This document shows positions 38,301-53,313 of a DNA stretch of 64,000 nt, piece by piece. The stretch is from Clostridia bacterium (GTDB lineage Bacteria; Bacillota_A; Clostridia; Oscillospirales; Acutalibacteraceae). Made by a program: the position numbers and the translations under genes. The notes below the pieces were generated by a model. The model saw only the letters and a program-made list of their open reading frames with translations, was not told the origin of the DNA and did no database searches. Each line of letters starts with the position of its first letter. Position 1 is the stretch's first letter. Location: positions 8,379-72,378 of the forward strand of contig JAFPAK010000058.1 in the NCBI GenBank assembly GCA_017390825.1, given 5' to 3'.

Positions 38301-38529
38301 TCTTTGCAATATATTCAAGTGTGAGCGGTTCCATATATACCTTGTCAGCAATGGTCGTATCTGTCATTATAGTTGCAGGATTGGAGTTGCAGAGTATTAC
38401 CTCATATCCCTCCTCCTTTAGTGCTAAACACGCCTGCGTGCCTGCATAGTCAAATTCTGCCGCCTGACCGATGACGATGGGACCTGAACCTATCACGAGT
38501 ATCTTTTTTAAATCAGTTCTTTTTGGCAT
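35350..38529 (-). CDS. carB: Carbamoyl-phosphate synthase, large subunit
   Basis: Makes carbamoyl phosphate from ammonia (tunnelled from CarA), bicarbonate and two ATP, for pyrimidines and arginine. The protein is about 1059 residues, with two homologous ATP-grasp halves ([20 protein letters not shown] and [20 protein letters not shown]) and a C-terminal allosteric domain. I start at the ATG giving MPKRTDLKK, 9 bases after GGAGG and matching homologues; an ATG three codons earlier lies one base from that site. It overlaps the end of carA. Confidence 0.97.
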   Translation of the reverse strand: MPKRTDLKKILVIGSGPIVIGQAAEFDYAGTQACLALKEEGYEVILCNSNPATIMTDTTIADKVYMEPLTLEYIAKIVRRERPDALLPGIGGQTGLNLAMQLEKKGILKECQVELLGTNSESIERAEDREMFKELCESLGEPVLPSLIANSIEEGIKAAEEIGYPVVLRPAFTLGGTGGGFADDEKELLDLIKNALSLSPVHQVLIEKSIKGYKEIEYEVIRDANDTAITVCNMENLDPVGIHTGDSIVVCPSQTLTNKEYHMLRDSALKIIRALKIEGGCNVQFALDPGSFRYYLIEVNPRVSRSSALASKASGYPIARVSAKISVGMTLDEIPLANTPASFEPALDYVVTKMPRFPFDKFTDANQKLGTQMKATGEVMSVGRTFEESLLKAIRSLEIGVYHLHMKKFDNVSSDELLEYIKIGTDDRIYAIAQLLRLGCTVEKITQTTKIDRFFVDKLQNIIDEEKHLKDRANDISALYRAKRMGFSDKAVADFFNTDELSIFNLRKKNGIFPVYKMIDTCSSEFESYVPYFYSTYEKENESVVSDKKKIVVLGSGPIRIGQGVEFDYSTVHAVKTIKEAGYEAIIINNNPETVSTDYTTSDKLYFEPLMVEDVMNILELEKPEGVIATLGGQTAINLAAPLKERGVRLVGTDCEAIDKAENRDSFEKLLSELGIPQPKGQAVTNIDAGVKAAADIGYPVLVRPSFVLGGRAMQIVAKEEQLRHYLKTAVEIDEDKPVLVDKYICGKELEIDAICDGTDVFVPGIMELVERTGIHSGDSISVYPTFSVSRKVKEVILDYAKKLGLGIGIIGLYNIQFIIDENDDVYIIEVNPRSSRTVPFLSKATGFSLADIATRVILGRSLREQGINVLYPDEKKKWYVKAPAFSFSKLNGMDAYLSPEMKSTGEAIGYDEKLHRAMYKALIASGIKLQNYGTVVVTLADEDKIEALPLIRRFYDMGFNIEATIGTADFLKTHGIRTRVRRKLSEGSTEILESIRAGYVSYVINTRAILSGIHYEDGVAIRRTASENNVTIFTSLDTVKVLLDVLEEITIGISTIND

Positions 38530-39616
38530 TTTTCTCATCCTCCATCAAATCTATAAAGCGGTCAAAGAGATATGCGCTGTCCTGCGGTCCGGGTGCGCTT
38601 TCAGGGTGATACTGTACGCTAAATATCTTATCTGTTTTACACTCAACGCCCTCGACGGTATTATCAAGAATATTAATATGTGTTATAGAAAGAGGTGTAT
38701 TATCAAGGCTTAGCGTATCAACGGCATAAGAATGGTTTTGTGAAGTTATCTCGATTTTGCCGTTTTTAAGATTTTTAACCGGATGGTTTCCGCCCCTGTG
38801 ACCGAATTTCAGTTTATATGTTTTTGCTCCGTAACTGAGAGAAATTATCTGATGACCGAGGCAAATACCGAAAATGGGATATTTGCCATGCAACTTTTTA
38901 ACCAGATCAATAACAGGAACTGCATCAGTAGGATCACCAGGCCCGTTGGAAATAAAAATTCCGTCCGGCGATAAAGCTTCCAATGCTTCAGCTGTGGTAT
39001 CCCACGGAACTGCCGTTACGTTGCACTTTTTATTGTTTAGACTGCGTACGATATTCTGCTTCATACCGCAATCAATTGCTACTACATGATATTTTGCGTC
39101 AGGCACATTGTATTCTACAATGCTTTTGCGGCTGACCTTTGAAACAGCATCATTAGGCACAACGAATTCACGGATACGGCGAATGCCCTCCTCTGCGGTC
39201 GTATTAATATCCGTTATCAGTGCCATTCTGCTGCCGAGGTCACGGATAGAACGAACAAGCATTCTTGTATCGACACCGTAAATACCGGGGATATGGTGCT
39301 CACGCATGATTTCGGATAAAGTTTTTATACTTCTGAAATTAGATGGTATATTATTATAATCTCTTACCACCAAACCGCCAATAGTGGGAGTTTCTGTTTC
39401 AAAGTCATCCTCTGCAATGCCGTAGTTGCCGATAAGAGGATATGCCATAACTACCGTCTGATAGGTGTATGATGGATCGGAAATTATTTCCTGATAACCG
39501 ACGCAGGAAGTGTTAAATACGATCTCCGTTATCTTGTCACTTTCATCTCCGAAAGCGTAACCCAAGTATTCGCTGCCATCCTCCAAAATCAGTTTTCTGT
39601 TAAACTCAAGTTCCAT
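38513..39616 (-). CDS. carA: Carbamoyl-phosphate synthase, small (glutaminase) subunit
   Basis: Class I glutamine amidotransferase supplying ammonia to CarB. The catalytic Cys is in [11 protein letters not shown] and the catalytic HPE in [10 protein letters not shown]. Length, 367 residues, is normal. The start codon follows the purF stop with no base between them. Confidence 0.97.
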   Translation of the reverse strand: MELEFNRKLILEDGSEYLGYAFGDESDKITEIVFNTSCVGYQEIISDPSYTYQTVVMAYPLIGNYGIAEDDFETETPTIGGLVVRDYNNIPSNFRSIKTLSEIMREHHIPGIYGVDTRMLVRSIRDLGSRMALITDINTTAEEGIRRIREFVVPNDAVSKVSRKSIVEYNVPDAKYHVVAIDCGMKQNIVRSLNNKKCNVTAVPWDTTAEALEALSPDGIFISNGPGDPTDAVPVIDLVKKLHGKYPIFGICLGHQIISLSYGAKTYKLKFGHRGGNHPVKNLKNGKIEITSQNHSYAVDTLSLDNTPLSITHINILDNTVEGVECKTDKIFSVQYHPESAPGPQDSAYLFDRFIDLMEDEKNAKKN

Positions 39617-41040
39617 TTAAGCTTTGTTCCTTTCCGACAGTTTTCTTTCAAAACGGTCCTTACGGGTATCATTCGGGATATCGGTTGGATATGCGCCATC
39701 GAAGCACGCAGAGCAGTAGCTGTTACTTCCAATGAGATCACTCAGCGTATCTATTGGAAGATATCCAAGCGAGTCAACACCTATCATCTCGGCAATTTCA
39801 TCATTTGTATGGTGACTTGCGATAAGATGCTCCTCTGAATCAATATCCGTTCCGTAATAACACGGATGCAAAAACGGCGGCGCTGATATTCGCATATGGA
39901 TTTCCCTTGCTCCTGCATCACGCAGAAGCGTGACTATACGTTTGCTTGTTGTTCCTCGTACGATAGAGTCATCAATAAGCACTACTCGTTTACCTTTAAG
40001 TACCTTTTTTATTGGGCTGAGCTTTATTTTCACCTGATCAACACGATTATCCTGCCCGGGTGAAATAAATGTTCTGCCGATGTATTTATTCTTAATAAGA
40101 CCTATTCCATACGGAATACCTGAAGCAGCAGAAAAACCGAGTGCTGCATCAAGTCCTGAGTCCGGCACACCGATAACGATATCAGCATCAACCGGATATC
40201 TTTTTGCAAGTATCTCACCTGCTCTGATTCTTGCCTCATGCACCGAAACACCGTCTATCTCCGAATCAGGTCTTGCAAAGTATATATATTCAAAAATGCA
40301 TACCGTTTTTTCTTTCTTTTTACAATGTTCCTTGTGTGATACCACACCGTTTTTATTGAAAACAAGCATCTCTCCCGGCTCTAGATCCCGAATAAATTCG
40401 GCACCGACCGACTGCAAAGCACAGCTTTCGGACGCTACAACATAAGAGCCGTCTTGTGTCCGTCCGTAGCAAAGAGGGCGGAAACCGTGAGGATCCCTCG
40501 CTGCAATCAGCTTCGTTGCAGACATGAGAACGAGCGAATATGCTCCTTCAAGTCTGCTCATTGCTCTTGATACAGCCTCCTCAATGCTGGGAGCTGACAA
40601 TCTTTCCTTTGTTACGATATATGCAATCGTTTCTGTATCACTTGTTGTATGAAATATTGCACCTGAAAGCTCAAGTTCATCACGCAAAGCAAAAGCATTA
40701 CTGAGATTGCCGTTGTGTGCAAGCGCCATTTTACCTTTCTGGTGATTGACCTCTATAGGTTGACAGTTGTTTCTTGTTGTGCCGCCAGTCGTGCCGTAAC
40801 GAACATGACCGACTGCCAAAGTACCGTCGGGTAGCTTGGCGAGGTTTTCGGCATTAAACACCTCGCTTACAAGTCCTATATCCTTGCGTGACGAGAAAAC
40901 ACCGTCATCATTTACTACGATACCGCAGCTTTCCTGTCCTCTGTGCTGAAGCGCATAAAGACCGTAATAAACGGTGCTTGCGATATCGTAGCTTTCAGGA
41001 CTTATTATACCGAACACTCCGCATTCTTCGTGAATACTCA

Positions 41041-41041
<1 letters not shown>
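39617..41041 (-). CDS. purF: Amidophosphoribosyltransferase
   Basis: First committed step of purine synthesis: PRPP and glutamine to phosphoribosylamine. After a short propeptide (MSIHEE) comes the nucleophile Cys7 of the class II amidotransferase domain (CGVFGI). The PRPP motif is in VVLIDDSIVRGTTSKRI. Cys in TVCIFEY, HPCYYG and SYCSACFDG match the four ligands of the B. subtilis-type [4Fe-4S] cluster. 474 residues. The start overlaps the pyrG stop by one base. Confidence 0.96.
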
Positions 41042-44210
<3,169 letters not shown>

Positions 44211-44230
44211 ACCTTATCTCCTGATTTTAA

Positions 44231-45508
44231 TTAAAACATTGTAATATAAGCATCACGCTCTGCGCCGACAGAAACATATTTGATCGGACAGCCAATAGCG
44301 TTTTCGATATATTTAATATAGTTGAGTGCTGCTTCAGGCAGATCATCCACCGTACGGCAAGTGCTGATATCGCAGTTGAAGCCGGGCAGATATTCATAAA
44401 CAGGTTTTGCTGCATTCAGCATATCTATACTTGACGGGAAGCTCTCAAGTTTCTTTCCGTCTATCTCATAGGCAGTGCAAACAGGTATCTTGTCCATATA
44501 AGAAAGCACATCAAGCTTTGTGAGTGCTACATATGTGCAGCCCTGCATCAATGCGCCGTAGCGGGAGGCAACTACATCAAATCCACCCACTCTTCTCGGT
44601 CTGCCGGTAGCAGCACCATACTCACCGCCTGCCTCGCGGAGAGCATCCGCCTCTTTGCCGAACATCTCGCAGGTGAACGGACCTTCACCGACACAGCTTG
44701 AATATGCTTTCATGATACCGATGCTCTCATCAAGCTTTGCAAACGGAACACCTGCGCCGATAGGAGCGTATGCCGCAAGCGTTGTCGATGCAGATGTATA
44801 CGGATAAATACCGAAATCTATATCTCGCAACGCTCCGAGTTGTGCTTCAAAAATAATTGATTTTCCGCTCTTTATGGCATCCGTAAGATAAACGGTGGTA
44901 TCGCAAACAAAAGGTGCGAAAAATTCGCCGTACTTTTTACACCAATCCATCATTTCATCAGCAGAAACCGGCTCATTCTCATAGCCCTTTTCTACGGTGA
45001 GATTTTTCCATTCAACGATATCCTTCATACGAGTTGCTAACGAATCCATATGCAGAAGATCACCCATTCGAAATGCCTTTTTCATATATTTATCGGCATA
45101 TACCGGAGATATTCCACGGCGTGTTGAACCGAATTTTTTATCCTTCAGTCTGTCCTCTTCAAGACAGTCAAGCAGCTTGTGGTATGGCATACAAATAGTT
45201 GCACGGTCGCTGATTTTCAACTGATCGGGGGTTATAAAGATACCGCTTTTGGCAAGCTTCTGTACCTCGCCGTATAAATGCTCAAGATCAATTACAATTC
45301 CGGGGCCGAGTATATTTACGGTATCCTCACGGCAAATACCTGACGGCATGAGATTCATAACAAATTTGCCCTTTTCGTTGATAACAGTATGCCCTGCGTT
45401 GTTACCGCCCTGATAGCGTACAACAATATCATAATTCTCACTCAAAAGGTCGACCATACGGCCTTTTCCTTCATCTCCCCAGTTTGTTCCAACAATAGAA
45501 GTAAGCAT
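44231..45508 (-). CDS. purA: Adenylosuccinate synthetase
   Basis: GTP-dependent first step from IMP to AMP. The N-terminus has IVGTNWGDEGKGRMVDLL and RYQGGNNAGHTV. The ATG at 45508 (425 residues) fits GAAAGGAAC 9 bases upstream; an earlier in-frame opening overlaps purB. Next to purB, the enzyme of the following step. Confidence 0.96.
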   Translation of the reverse strand: MLTSIVGTNWGDEGKGRMVDLLSENYDIVVRYQGGNNAGHTVINEKGKFVMNLMPSGICREDTVNILGPGIVIDLEHLYGEVQKLAKSGIFITPDQLKISDRATICMPYHKLLDCLEEDRLKDKKFGSTRRGISPVYADKYMKKAFRMGDLLHMDSLATRMKDIVEWKNLTVEKGYENEPVSADEMMDWCKKYGEFFAPFVCDTTVYLTDAIKSGKSIIFEAQLGALRDIDFGIYPYTSASTTLAAYAPIGAGVPFAKLDESIGIMKAYSSCVGEGPFTCEMFGKEADALREAGGEYGAATGRPRRVGGFDVVASRYGALMQGCTYVALTKLDVLSYMDKIPVCTAYEIDGKKLESFPSSIDMLNAAKPVYEYLPGFNCDISTCRTVDDLPEAALNYIKYIENAIGCPIKYVSVGAERDAYITMF

Positions 45509-45522
45509 ATTTAAAGTTCCTT

Positions 45523-46956
45523 TCACACATTGATCTGGGCTGATACAGCCGTTTGGTTACCCGATGCGAGCACGGGTGCAACTGTTTCTTTTAAGAATTT
45601 TTCGCACTGATGCTCTGACATACCGGTAAATTTAACAGGATCGATAAGACTTTCTATTTCCTCCTCGGTAAGTGAGAATATAGGATCAGCCTTTATTCTG
45701 TCGATCAGATCGTTATCTTTACCGTAAAGCTTTACCTGTTCGGCGGCTTTAACAGAATGCTGTCTTATAGCCTCGTGAAGTTTTTGACGGTCACCGCCTT
45801 TATTCTTAACACAATACATCATAATATTTTCAGTTGCCATAAAGGGCAGCTCTGCATCAAGATGTTTCTTGATGACAGCAGGATAAACCTTAAGCCCTCT
45901 TATCACATTGATATATAAATTCAGCACTGCATCTGTTGCAAGGAATGCTTCGGGAACCGAAAGACGCTTATTTGCAGAATCATCAAGTGTCCTTTCAAAC
46001 CACTGTGCAGATGCGGTAATTGCCGCATTTTGCAGATCGCAGATTATATAGCGCGAGAGTGACGCAATACGCTCGCTACGCATCGGATTTCTCTTATATG
46101 CCATAGCAGATGAACCTATCTGATTTTTCTCAAAAGGCTCGTCCACTTCTTTCAAATGACTTAAAAGTCGAATATCGCTTGAGAACTTTGATGCACTCTG
46201 TGCAATTCCCGAAAGCACCTGGAGCACGGCAAAATCGACCTTACGGGTGTATGTCTGTCCGCTTACTGCCTGGCATTTTGAAAATCCCATCTTTTCTGCT
46301 ATTTTCTTTTCAAGCAGTTCAACCTTTGTTTCATCGCCGTCAAACAATTCAAGGAAGCTTGCGCCGGTACCGGTTGTGCCTTTGCAACCGAGGAGTTTAA
46401 GATTATCAAGCTGGAATTCAAGCTGTTCAAGGTCATAAAGCAGGTCATTTATCCAAAGGCACGCACGCTTGCCAACCGTTGTGGGCTGTGCTGCCTGAAA
46501 ATGAGTGAAAGCGAGCGTGGGCAATGCTTTGTGATTCTCAGCAAAGCTGCTCAGCGCCTCGATCGCATTAAGTAAAAGATTGCGGATATGCGAAAGCGCT
46601 GTGTGCATAACGATAATATCGGTATTATCGCCCACATAACATGATGTCGCACCCAAATGGATAATACCCGCTGCTTCAGGGCACGCATCACCATAGGTAT
46701 GCACATGAGCCATAACATCGTGACGAAGTGACGCTTCATATTCCTTTGCTTTGTCATAATCAATGTTATTTATCTGCGATTTCATTTCTTCTATCTGCTC
46801 ATCAGTGATAGGAAGTCCTAACTCTTTTTCGCTTTCGGCAAGTGCTACCCAAAGTTTTCTCCAGGTTGAGAACTTTCTGTCGTTTGAAAAAATGCTCTGC
46901 ATTTCTTTACTTGCGTAACGGTCGCATAACGGGGACTGATAAATATCTGTTTTCAT
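45523..46956 (-). CDS. purB: Adenylosuccinate lyase
   Basis: Cleaves SAICAR and adenylosuccinate in two purine steps. The fumarase-superfamily signature GSSAMAYKRNPMRSE is present. 477 residues, the long form common in clostridia. It sits between purC, which makes its first substrate, and purA, which makes its second. Confidence 0.96.
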   Translation of the reverse strand: MKTDIYQSPLCDRYASKEMQSIFSNDRKFSTWRKLWVALAESEKELGLPITDEQIEEMKSQINNIDYDKAKEYEASLRHDVMAHVHTYGDACPEAAGIIHLGATSCYVGDNTDIIVMHTALSHIRNLLLNAIEALSSFAENHKALPTLAFTHFQAAQPTTVGKRACLWINDLLYDLEQLEFQLDNLKLLGCKGTTGTGASFLELFDGDETKVELLEKKIAEKMGFSKCQAVSGQTYTRKVDFAVLQVLSGIAQSASKFSSDIRLLSHLKEVDEPFEKNQIGSSAMAYKRNPMRSERIASLSRYIICDLQNAAITASAQWFERTLDDSANKRLSVPEAFLATDAVLNLYINVIRGLKVYPAVIKKHLDAELPFMATENIMMYCVKNKGGDRQKLHEAIRQHSVKAAEQVKLYGKDNDLIDRIKADPIFSLTEEEIESLIDPVKFTGMSEHQCEKFLKETVAPVLASGNQTAVSAQINV

Positions 46957-46981
46957 TTAACTTCTCCTATTTCCTATATTT

Positions 46982-47686
46982 TTATAAACCTAATCTTGCG
47001 GCAACCTCGTTGTAAGCCTGCTCGACATTACCCAAATCTCTGCGGAAGCGATCTTTATCCATTTTTTCACCACTGTCTACATCCCAAAGGCGGCAAGTAT
47101 CGGGTGATATCTCGTCTGCAAGAATAATGTTGCCGTGATAACGGCCGAACTCTATTTTAAAGTCAATAAGGCGAAGCCCTACCTTCAAAAATTCTTCTTT
47201 AAGTATCTCATTTACACGGAATGCGTAGTTTTTTATGGTTTCTATTTCCTCTGCGGTTGCAAGTTCTAATGCTCTTGCAAAATAACTGTTGATAAGCGGG
47301 TCGCCGAGATCATCATTCTTATATGAAAATTCAATCGTAGGCTCTGCTAACACTTTTCCCTCAGGCACACCAAGACGCTTTGAAAAGCTTCCTGCTGCTA
47401 CATTTCTTATTATTACCTCAAGCGGTACTATTTCAACACGGCGAACAGCAGTTTCTCTGTCATTTAACTCCTCAACAAGATGTGTGGGCACACCCTTTTC
47501 TTCAATTATTTTAAAGAAATAATTTGTCATTCTGTTATTTATCGAGCCTTTACCGCCGATAGTTCCTTTTTTAAGACCGTTAAAAGCCGTGGCATCGTCC
47601 TTGTAAGAAACGATTAGCACATCCTCATCATCGGTCAGAAATACCTTCTTTGCCTTTCCTTCATAAAGCTGGTCACATTTTTGCAT
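46982..47686 (-). CDS. purC: SAICAR synthetase
   Basis: Phosphoribosylaminoimidazole-succinocarboxamide synthase, 234 residues. The N-terminus [15 protein letters not shown] and the C-terminal [11 protein letters not shown] are diagnostic. It has AAGGAGG upstream. Only 69 bases, filled by a hairpin, separate it from amt, and I see no promoter there, so read-through from the nitrogen genes is likely. Confidence 0.96.
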   Translation of the reverse strand: MQKCDQLYEGKAKKVFLTDDEDVLIVSYKDDATAFNGLKKGTIGGKGSINNRMTNYFFKIIEEKGVPTHLVEELNDRETAVRRVEIVPLEVIIRNVAAGSFSKRLGVPEGKVLAEPTIEFSYKNDDLGDPLINSYFARALELATAEEIETIKNYAFRVNEILKEEFLKVGLRLIDFKIEFGRYHGNIILADEISPDTCRLWDVDSGEKMDKDRFRRDLGNVEQAYNEVAARLGL

Positions 47687-47715
47687 ATTATTCTTCCTCC
47701 TTGATTACGCCATTA

Positions 47716-47744
47716 CAGAGGGATAGGTAATACCCATCCCTCTG
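47716..47744 (-). other. Strong hairpin between amt and purC
   Basis: CAGAGGGAT pairs with ATCCCTCTG, with an inner GGTA/TACC stem after one mismatch. On the minus strand (the coding direction) no T-run follows, so it should not stop transcription from amt into purC; it may be a processing or decay signal. On the plus strand it is followed by ATTTTATTTT. Confidence 0.6.
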
Positions 47745-47755
47745 GCAATTTTATT

Positions 47756-49468
47756 TTATTCTACATCCTGAAGCGCATCGTAGCCTTCTTCTCCGGTACG
47801 AACCTTCACGACATTTTCAACATCATAAACGAAAATCTTACCGTCGCCGATATGTCCTGTATACAGAACCTTTTTAGCTGTTTCAATAACATCTCTTACC
47901 GGCACCTTGCTTACTACGATATCGACCTGAACCTTCGGCAACAGATTGGCTTCAACCTGAACACCACGGTAGTATTCCGGCTTACCCTTCTGCTGTCCGC
48001 AGCCGAGAACGTGGGATACTGTCATACCTGTGATACCGAGATCTATCATAGCCTTCTTCAGGCTTTCAAATCTTGATTCCTTGCAGATGATCTCTACCTT
48101 TGTGAATTTCGGTGAATTCTCATCAAATGACGGAACTCTCTTTACCGGAATTGCTTCAGCTACCGGGGTTTCTCCGACTACTGCAACCGGTGCAGTGTCA
48201 TCATCTGTTATTGTATCTGGAAGCATTGCAAAACCGGCATATGCTGTTAATAAGCCGTGTTCTGAAACATCAAGACCTGCAAGCTCGTCTTCCTTGTCTG
48301 CACGGAGTCCGATAGTGTGCTTGATAAGGAGGAATACGATTGTGATAACAACCGCAACATAAGCTGCTACTGATACTACACCGAGCGCCTGAACCCCAAG
48401 CATGTGAAGACCACCGCCATAGAACAAGCCCTTTTCTGTTGTAACACCTGTTGCAAAGAGACCTGTAAGAATAGTACCGAGAGCACCGCAAACACCGTGT
48501 ACTGAAACCGCTCCGACCGGATCGTCGATCTTTGCTATCTTATCAAAGAATTCTACAGAGAATACAATAACTACACCGCATACAATACCGATGATTGCAG
48601 CGCCAACAGGATCAACTGCGTCACAGCCAGCGGTAATACCTACAAGACCTGCAAGTGCTGCATTATATGTCATTGAAACATCAGGCTTTTTATAACGAAT
48701 CCATGTTACAATCAGAGTCGTACAACAAGCAACTGCAGCAGCCAAGTTGGTATTGAAGAATACTCTGCCTGCGGTTTCCATCAGTTCATCGCTGTCCATG
48801 CCTACAGTTGAAGCACCGTTGAAGCCAAACCAGCAGAACCAGAGAATAAATACACCGAGTGCTGCAAAAGTGATATTGTGACCGAGGATTGCGCGGGGTT
48901 TGCCGTTTTTATCGTACTTGCCGATACGGGGACCGAGGATAATTGCACCGATCATAGCACATACACCGCCTACCATATGTACTGTCGTTGAACCTGCAAA
49001 ATCGTGGAATCCGAGTGCACTGAGCCAGCCGCCACCCCAGATCCAATGTCCTGATACGGGGTAGATTATGAGTGAGATCGCTGCTGAATAAATACAGTAA
49101 GCGCTGAACTTTGTTCTTTCAGCCATTGCACCGGAAACAATTGTTGCAGAGGTTGCACAGAACACGGTCTGGAAAATTGCAAACGCCCAAAGAGGAACGC
49201 CATCAGGTAAAATATGACTGTAATCTCCCATGATGAGAGGATCGATGGCACCAAATAATGCGGTACCGCTTCCGAACATTACACCAAAGCCTACCAGCCA
49301 AAAAGCCGGAGTTCCTATACAAAAGTCCATCAGGTTTTTCATCAGGATGTTACCTGTGTTTTTTGCTCTTGTGAAGCCTGCTTCACATAGAGAGAAGCCT
49401 GCCTGCATAAAGAATACAAGTGCGGCACCTATAAGCACCCATATCGTGTTAACTGAACTGAATTCCAT
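47756..49468 (-). CDS. amt: Ammonium transporter fused to a PII signalling domain
   Basis: The N-terminal part, about residues 1-400, is an Amt channel with the pore His pair in STTVHMVGG and SVHGVCGALG. After a Pro/Asp-rich linker (about 410-454) comes a complete PII (GlnB/GlnK) domain, 455-570. Its T-loop GQQKGKPEYYRG keeps the usual Tyr, and GKIFVYDV is the nucleotide-site strand. PII normally comes as a separate protein that plugs Amt when nitrogen is ample; here the regulator is tethered. It lies 16 bases after glnN, so both share the glnN leader. Confidence 0.95.
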   Translation of the reverse strand: MEFSSVNTIWVLIGAALVFFMQAGFSLCEAGFTRAKNTGNILMKNLMDFCIGTPAFWLVGFGVMFGSGTALFGAIDPLIMGDYSHILPDGVPLWAFAIFQTVFCATSATIVSGAMAERTKFSAYCIYSAAISLIIYPVSGHWIWGGGWLSALGFHDFAGSTTVHMVGGVCAMIGAIILGPRIGKYDKNGKPRAILGHNITFAALGVFILWFCWFGFNGASTVGMDSDELMETAGRVFFNTNLAAAVACCTTLIVTWIRYKKPDVSMTYNAALAGLVGITAGCDAVDPVGAAIIGIVCGVVIVFSVEFFDKIAKIDDPVGAVSVHGVCGALGTILTGLFATGVTTEKGLFYGGGLHMLGVQALGVVSVAAYVAVVITIVFLLIKHTIGLRADKEDELAGLDVSEHGLLTAYAGFAMLPDTITDDDTAPVAVVGETPVAEAIPVKRVPSFDENSPKFTKVEIICKESRFESLKKAMIDLGITGMTVSHVLGCGQQKGKPEYYRGVQVEANLLPKVQVDIVVSKVPVRDVIETAKKVLYTGHIGDGKIFVYDVENVVKVRTGEEGYDALQDVE

Positions 49469-49484
49469 AATAAATCATCCTTTC

Positions 49485-51578
49485 CTATTTTACCCCGAAC
49501 AACAAATCACCATATGTCGGGAAGGGCCAATAATCTTCTGCAGTTAGTGTTTCTGCTTCATCAGCAACTGCACGAAGCTCGCTCATCTTAATAAGCACAG
49601 TATCGCGGATAGCATAAGCCTCCTGTTCAATATCGGCAGCATCCTTAAGTTTTAATACCGCTGCTTCAAGATCGTCAGTCTTTATAGCGATCTGATCAGT
49701 AAGTACCGAAAGCTTGCTGACAACAGATTTTTCATATCCGCAAGCAACTCCGGGAGCTACTGTCATCTTTGCTGCTGCCGCATCAGCAACAGACGATGCA
49801 TACTCAGTAATAGCAGGAAGTATCTGCTTTCTTGCCATATCCACCATTGTATTTGCTTCTATAACAACTGTCTTACAGTAATTTTCAAGAGTGATCTCAA
49901 ATCTTGATTTGATCTCAGCCTCTGTAAATACTTTGTGAGAAATAAGCATATCAACATTCTTTTTATCGAGAATATGCGGTACGCAATCGGGAGTGGTACG
50001 AAGATTTGCAAGACCTCTTTCAGCAGCCTCTTTGATCCAGCTTTCATCGTAACCGTTACCGTTGAATAAGATACGCTTATGATCCTTAATTGTCTTTTTA
50101 ATCATATCATGAAGTGCAGCTTCAAAATCCTCTGCCCCTTCAAGACGATCTGCATAGATTCTCAAGGATTCAGCAACTGCTGAATTGAGCATGATATTTG
50201 CACAGGAAATGCTGTTTGAAGAACCGAGCATACGGAACTCGAACTTGTTTCCGGTAAAGGCGAACGGTGAAGTACGGTTACGGTCGGTATTATCTCTTGC
50301 AAACTTCGGCAATACATCAACACCAAGCTTCATAGTAGTCTTTTTAGCAGCGTTGTAAGGCTGATCGTTTTCAATCGCCTCGAGTATAGCTGTCAGCTCA
50401 TCTCCGAGGAAGATCGAAACAACTGCCGGAGGTGCTTCGTTAGCGCCTAGACGGTGATCATTTCCTGCGGTAGCAACCGAAATACGGAGAAGATCCTGAT
50501 AATCGTCTACTGCTTTGATAACTGCACAAAGGAAAAGTAAGAACTGTGCATTCTCATACGGTGTAGCACCGGGGGAAAGGAGGTTTACACCTGTATCGGT
50601 AGCGATAGACCAGTTATTATGCTTACCGCTTCCGTTTACACCTGCAAACGGTTTTTCATGTAGCAAGCATACAAGACCGTGTTTCAAAGCGACCTTCTGC
50701 ATAATTTCCATTGTAAGCTGATTGTGGTCAGTTGCGATATTAGTAGTGGTATAGATAGGTGCGAGCTCGTGCTGTGCAGGAGCAACCTCATTATGTTCTG
50801 TTTTTGCGAGAATACCGAGCTTCCATAGTTCCTCGTTAAGCTCACTCATATACGCAGCTACTCTGGGTTTAATAACACCGAAATAATGATCGTCCATTTC
50901 CTGACCCTTCGGCGGTTTTGCTCCGAAAAGTGTGCGTCCGGTGAAGATCAAGTCCTTACGTTGTTTATACATTTCACCGTCAACAAGGAAGTATTCCTGT
51001 TCAGGTCCTACTGAAGTGCGTACGCATTTTACATCATCATTACCGAACAAGCGCAGAATACGAAGCGCCTGACGGTTAAGAGCCTCCATTGAACGAAGAA
51101 GCGGTGTTTTCTTATCGAGTGCTTCGCCACCGTATGAACAGAATGCCGTAGGAATGCAAAGCGTTTTATCCTTAATGAAAGCGTATGAGGTAGGATCCCA
51201 TGCAGTATAGCCTCTTGCCTCAAAGGTTGCACGAAGACCGCCGGAAGGGAATGACGATGCATCCGGTTCGCCCTTGATCAGTTCTTTGCCCGAAAACTCC
51301 ATAATAACTCTGCCATCCGGAGAAGGCGTGATAAAGCTGTCATGCTTTTCTGCGGTAATACCGGTCAAAGGTTGGAACCAGTGAGTATAGTGAGTCGCAC
51401 CGTTAGCTACTGCCCAATCCTTCATAGCTGTTGCTACTGCATTGGCAACAGATAGATCAAGCTTTGCACCCTCATCGATCGTTTTTTTCAACGATTGATA
51501 TACCTCGGATGACAAATTTGCTTTCATCACTCGGTCATCAAAAACCAACTTACCGAAATACTCTGATACTGTTTCCAT
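49485..51578 (-). CDS. glnN: Glutamine synthetase, type III
   Basis: Makes glutamine from glutamate and ammonia. The start at ATG 51578 ([10 protein letters not shown], 697 residues) follows AAGGAGA; an earlier in-frame opening would lie in the attenuator. The type III marks include [64 protein letters not shown] and [12 protein letters not shown]. The leader upstream contains an ANTAR-type hexaloop and terminator, and amt-PII follows. Confidence 0.96.
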   Translation of the reverse strand: METVSEYFGKLVFDDRVMKANLSSEVYQSLKKTIDEGAKLDLSVANAVATAMKDWAVANGATHYTHWFQPLTGITAEKHDSFITPSPDGRVIMEFSGKELIKGEPDASSFPSGGLRATFEARGYTAWDPTSYAFIKDKTLCIPTAFCSYGGEALDKKTPLLRSMEALNRQALRILRLFGNDDVKCVRTSVGPEQEYFLVDGEMYKQRKDLIFTGRTLFGAKPPKGQEMDDHYFGVIKPRVAAYMSELNEELWKLGILAKTEHNEVAPAQHELAPIYTTTNIATDHNQLTMEIMQKVALKHGLVCLLHEKPFAGVNGSGKHNNWSIATDTGVNLLSPGATPYENAQFLLFLCAVIKAVDDYQDLLRISVATAGNDHRLGANEAPPAVVSIFLGDELTAILEAIENDQPYNAAKKTTMKLGVDVLPKFARDNTDRNRTSPFAFTGNKFEFRMLGSSNSISCANIMLNSAVAESLRIYADRLEGAEDFEAALHDMIKKTIKDHKRILFNGNGYDESWIKEAAERGLANLRTTPDCVPHILDKKNVDMLISHKVFTEAEIKSRFEITLENYCKTVVIEANTMVDMARKQILPAITEYASSVADAAAAKMTVAPGVACGYEKSVVSKLSVLTDQIAIKTDDLEAAVLKLKDAADIEQEAYAIRDTVLIKMSELRAVADEAETLTAEDYWPFPTYGDLLFGVK

Positions 51579-51603
51579 AATAATTTCTCCTTTTTGTGAG
51601 TTT

Positions 51604-51659
51604 AAAAAAGACAAAGACACCGATAATGCTTATTACACATTAAAGACGTCTTTGCCTTT
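51604..51659 (-). promoter_or_regulatory. ANTAR-type antitermination leader of glnN
   Basis: On the minus strand, a hairpin AAAGGC-[AAAGAC]-GTCTTT (51642-51659) with a six-base loop of type AxxGxx. Alternatively GGCAAAGAC (51656 down to 51648) pairs with GTCTTTGTC (51618 down to 51610), followed by TTTTTT, making a terminator. The two cannot coexist. I found no clean second hexaloop. The promoter is weak (TTACAA-N17-TGTAGA at best), so part of the RNA may come from gdhA. Confidence 0.72.
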
Positions 51660-51689
51660 GTCTACATATTCACTTTATGCCGTTTGTAA

Positions 51690-53045
<1,356 letters not shown>

Positions 53046-53047
53046 TC

Positions 53048-53110
53048 AAAAAAACAAAAAAGACAATGACGGCTTCAAATGGAATAACCTTTAAAGACGC
53101 CTTTGCCTTT
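53048..53110 (-). promoter_or_regulatory. ANTAR-type antitermination leader of gdhA
   Basis: On the minus strand, the hairpin AAAGGC-[AAAGGC]-GTCTTT (53110 down to 53093) begins about three bases after the expected RNA start. Its loop fits AxxGxx. The same GGCAAAGGCG strand can pair with CGTCATTGTC (one A-A mismatch), followed by TTTTTTGTTTTTTT, to give a terminator. Layout and sequence match the glnN and glutamate synthase leaders. Confidence 0.74.
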
Positions 53111-53119
53111 ATGTTCTGC

Positions 53120-53148
53120 ATTATACACCTTTGTTAAACCGTTGTCAA
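53120..53148 (-). promoter_or_regulatory. Promoter of gdhA
   Basis: On the minus strand, TTGACA, 17-base spacer, TATAAT: full consensus. RNA should begin near 53113. Confidence 0.88.
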
Positions 53149-53192
53149 CCCCTTTTTTTGAATTTTTTTGAAAAAAGTTTAAAATTCCCCTC

Positions 53193-53221
53193 TTGACAAT
53201 TTTCATCCGTAGGTATATACT
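53193..53221 (+). promoter_or_regulatory. Promoter of the glutamate synthase operon
   Basis: TTGACA, 17-base spacer, TATACT. RNA should begin near 53228. It is divergent from the gdhA promoter, 45 bases away. Confidence 0.87.
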
Positions 53222-53229
53222 GTGTGCAT

Positions 53230-53293
53230 ATGGGCAAAGACGTTCATTCAAAGGAAGCACACGCTTCTCTTCGAATGTGCGTCTTTTCTTTTT
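53230..53293 (+). promoter_or_regulatory. ANTAR-type antitermination leader of the glutamate synthase operon
   Basis: The hairpin TGGGC-[AAAGAC]-GTTCA (53231-53246, two G-U pairs, extendable by A-U) stands at the very start of the RNA; its loop is again AxxGxx. GCAAAGACG (53234-53242) can instead pair with CGTCTTTTC (53280-53288, one mismatch), followed by TTTTT, as a terminator. Between them is a 6-bp hairpin GGAAGC-ACAC-GCTTCT. Confidence 0.72.
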
Positions 53294-53313
53294 ATATGAA
53301 AGGAATGTGTACT

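Noticed and set aside
51642..51653. AAAGACGTCTTT as a DNA operator palindrome
   Set aside because: In the gdhA copy one base breaks the symmetry while the RNA hexaloop and stem stay intact, which favours an RNA element.
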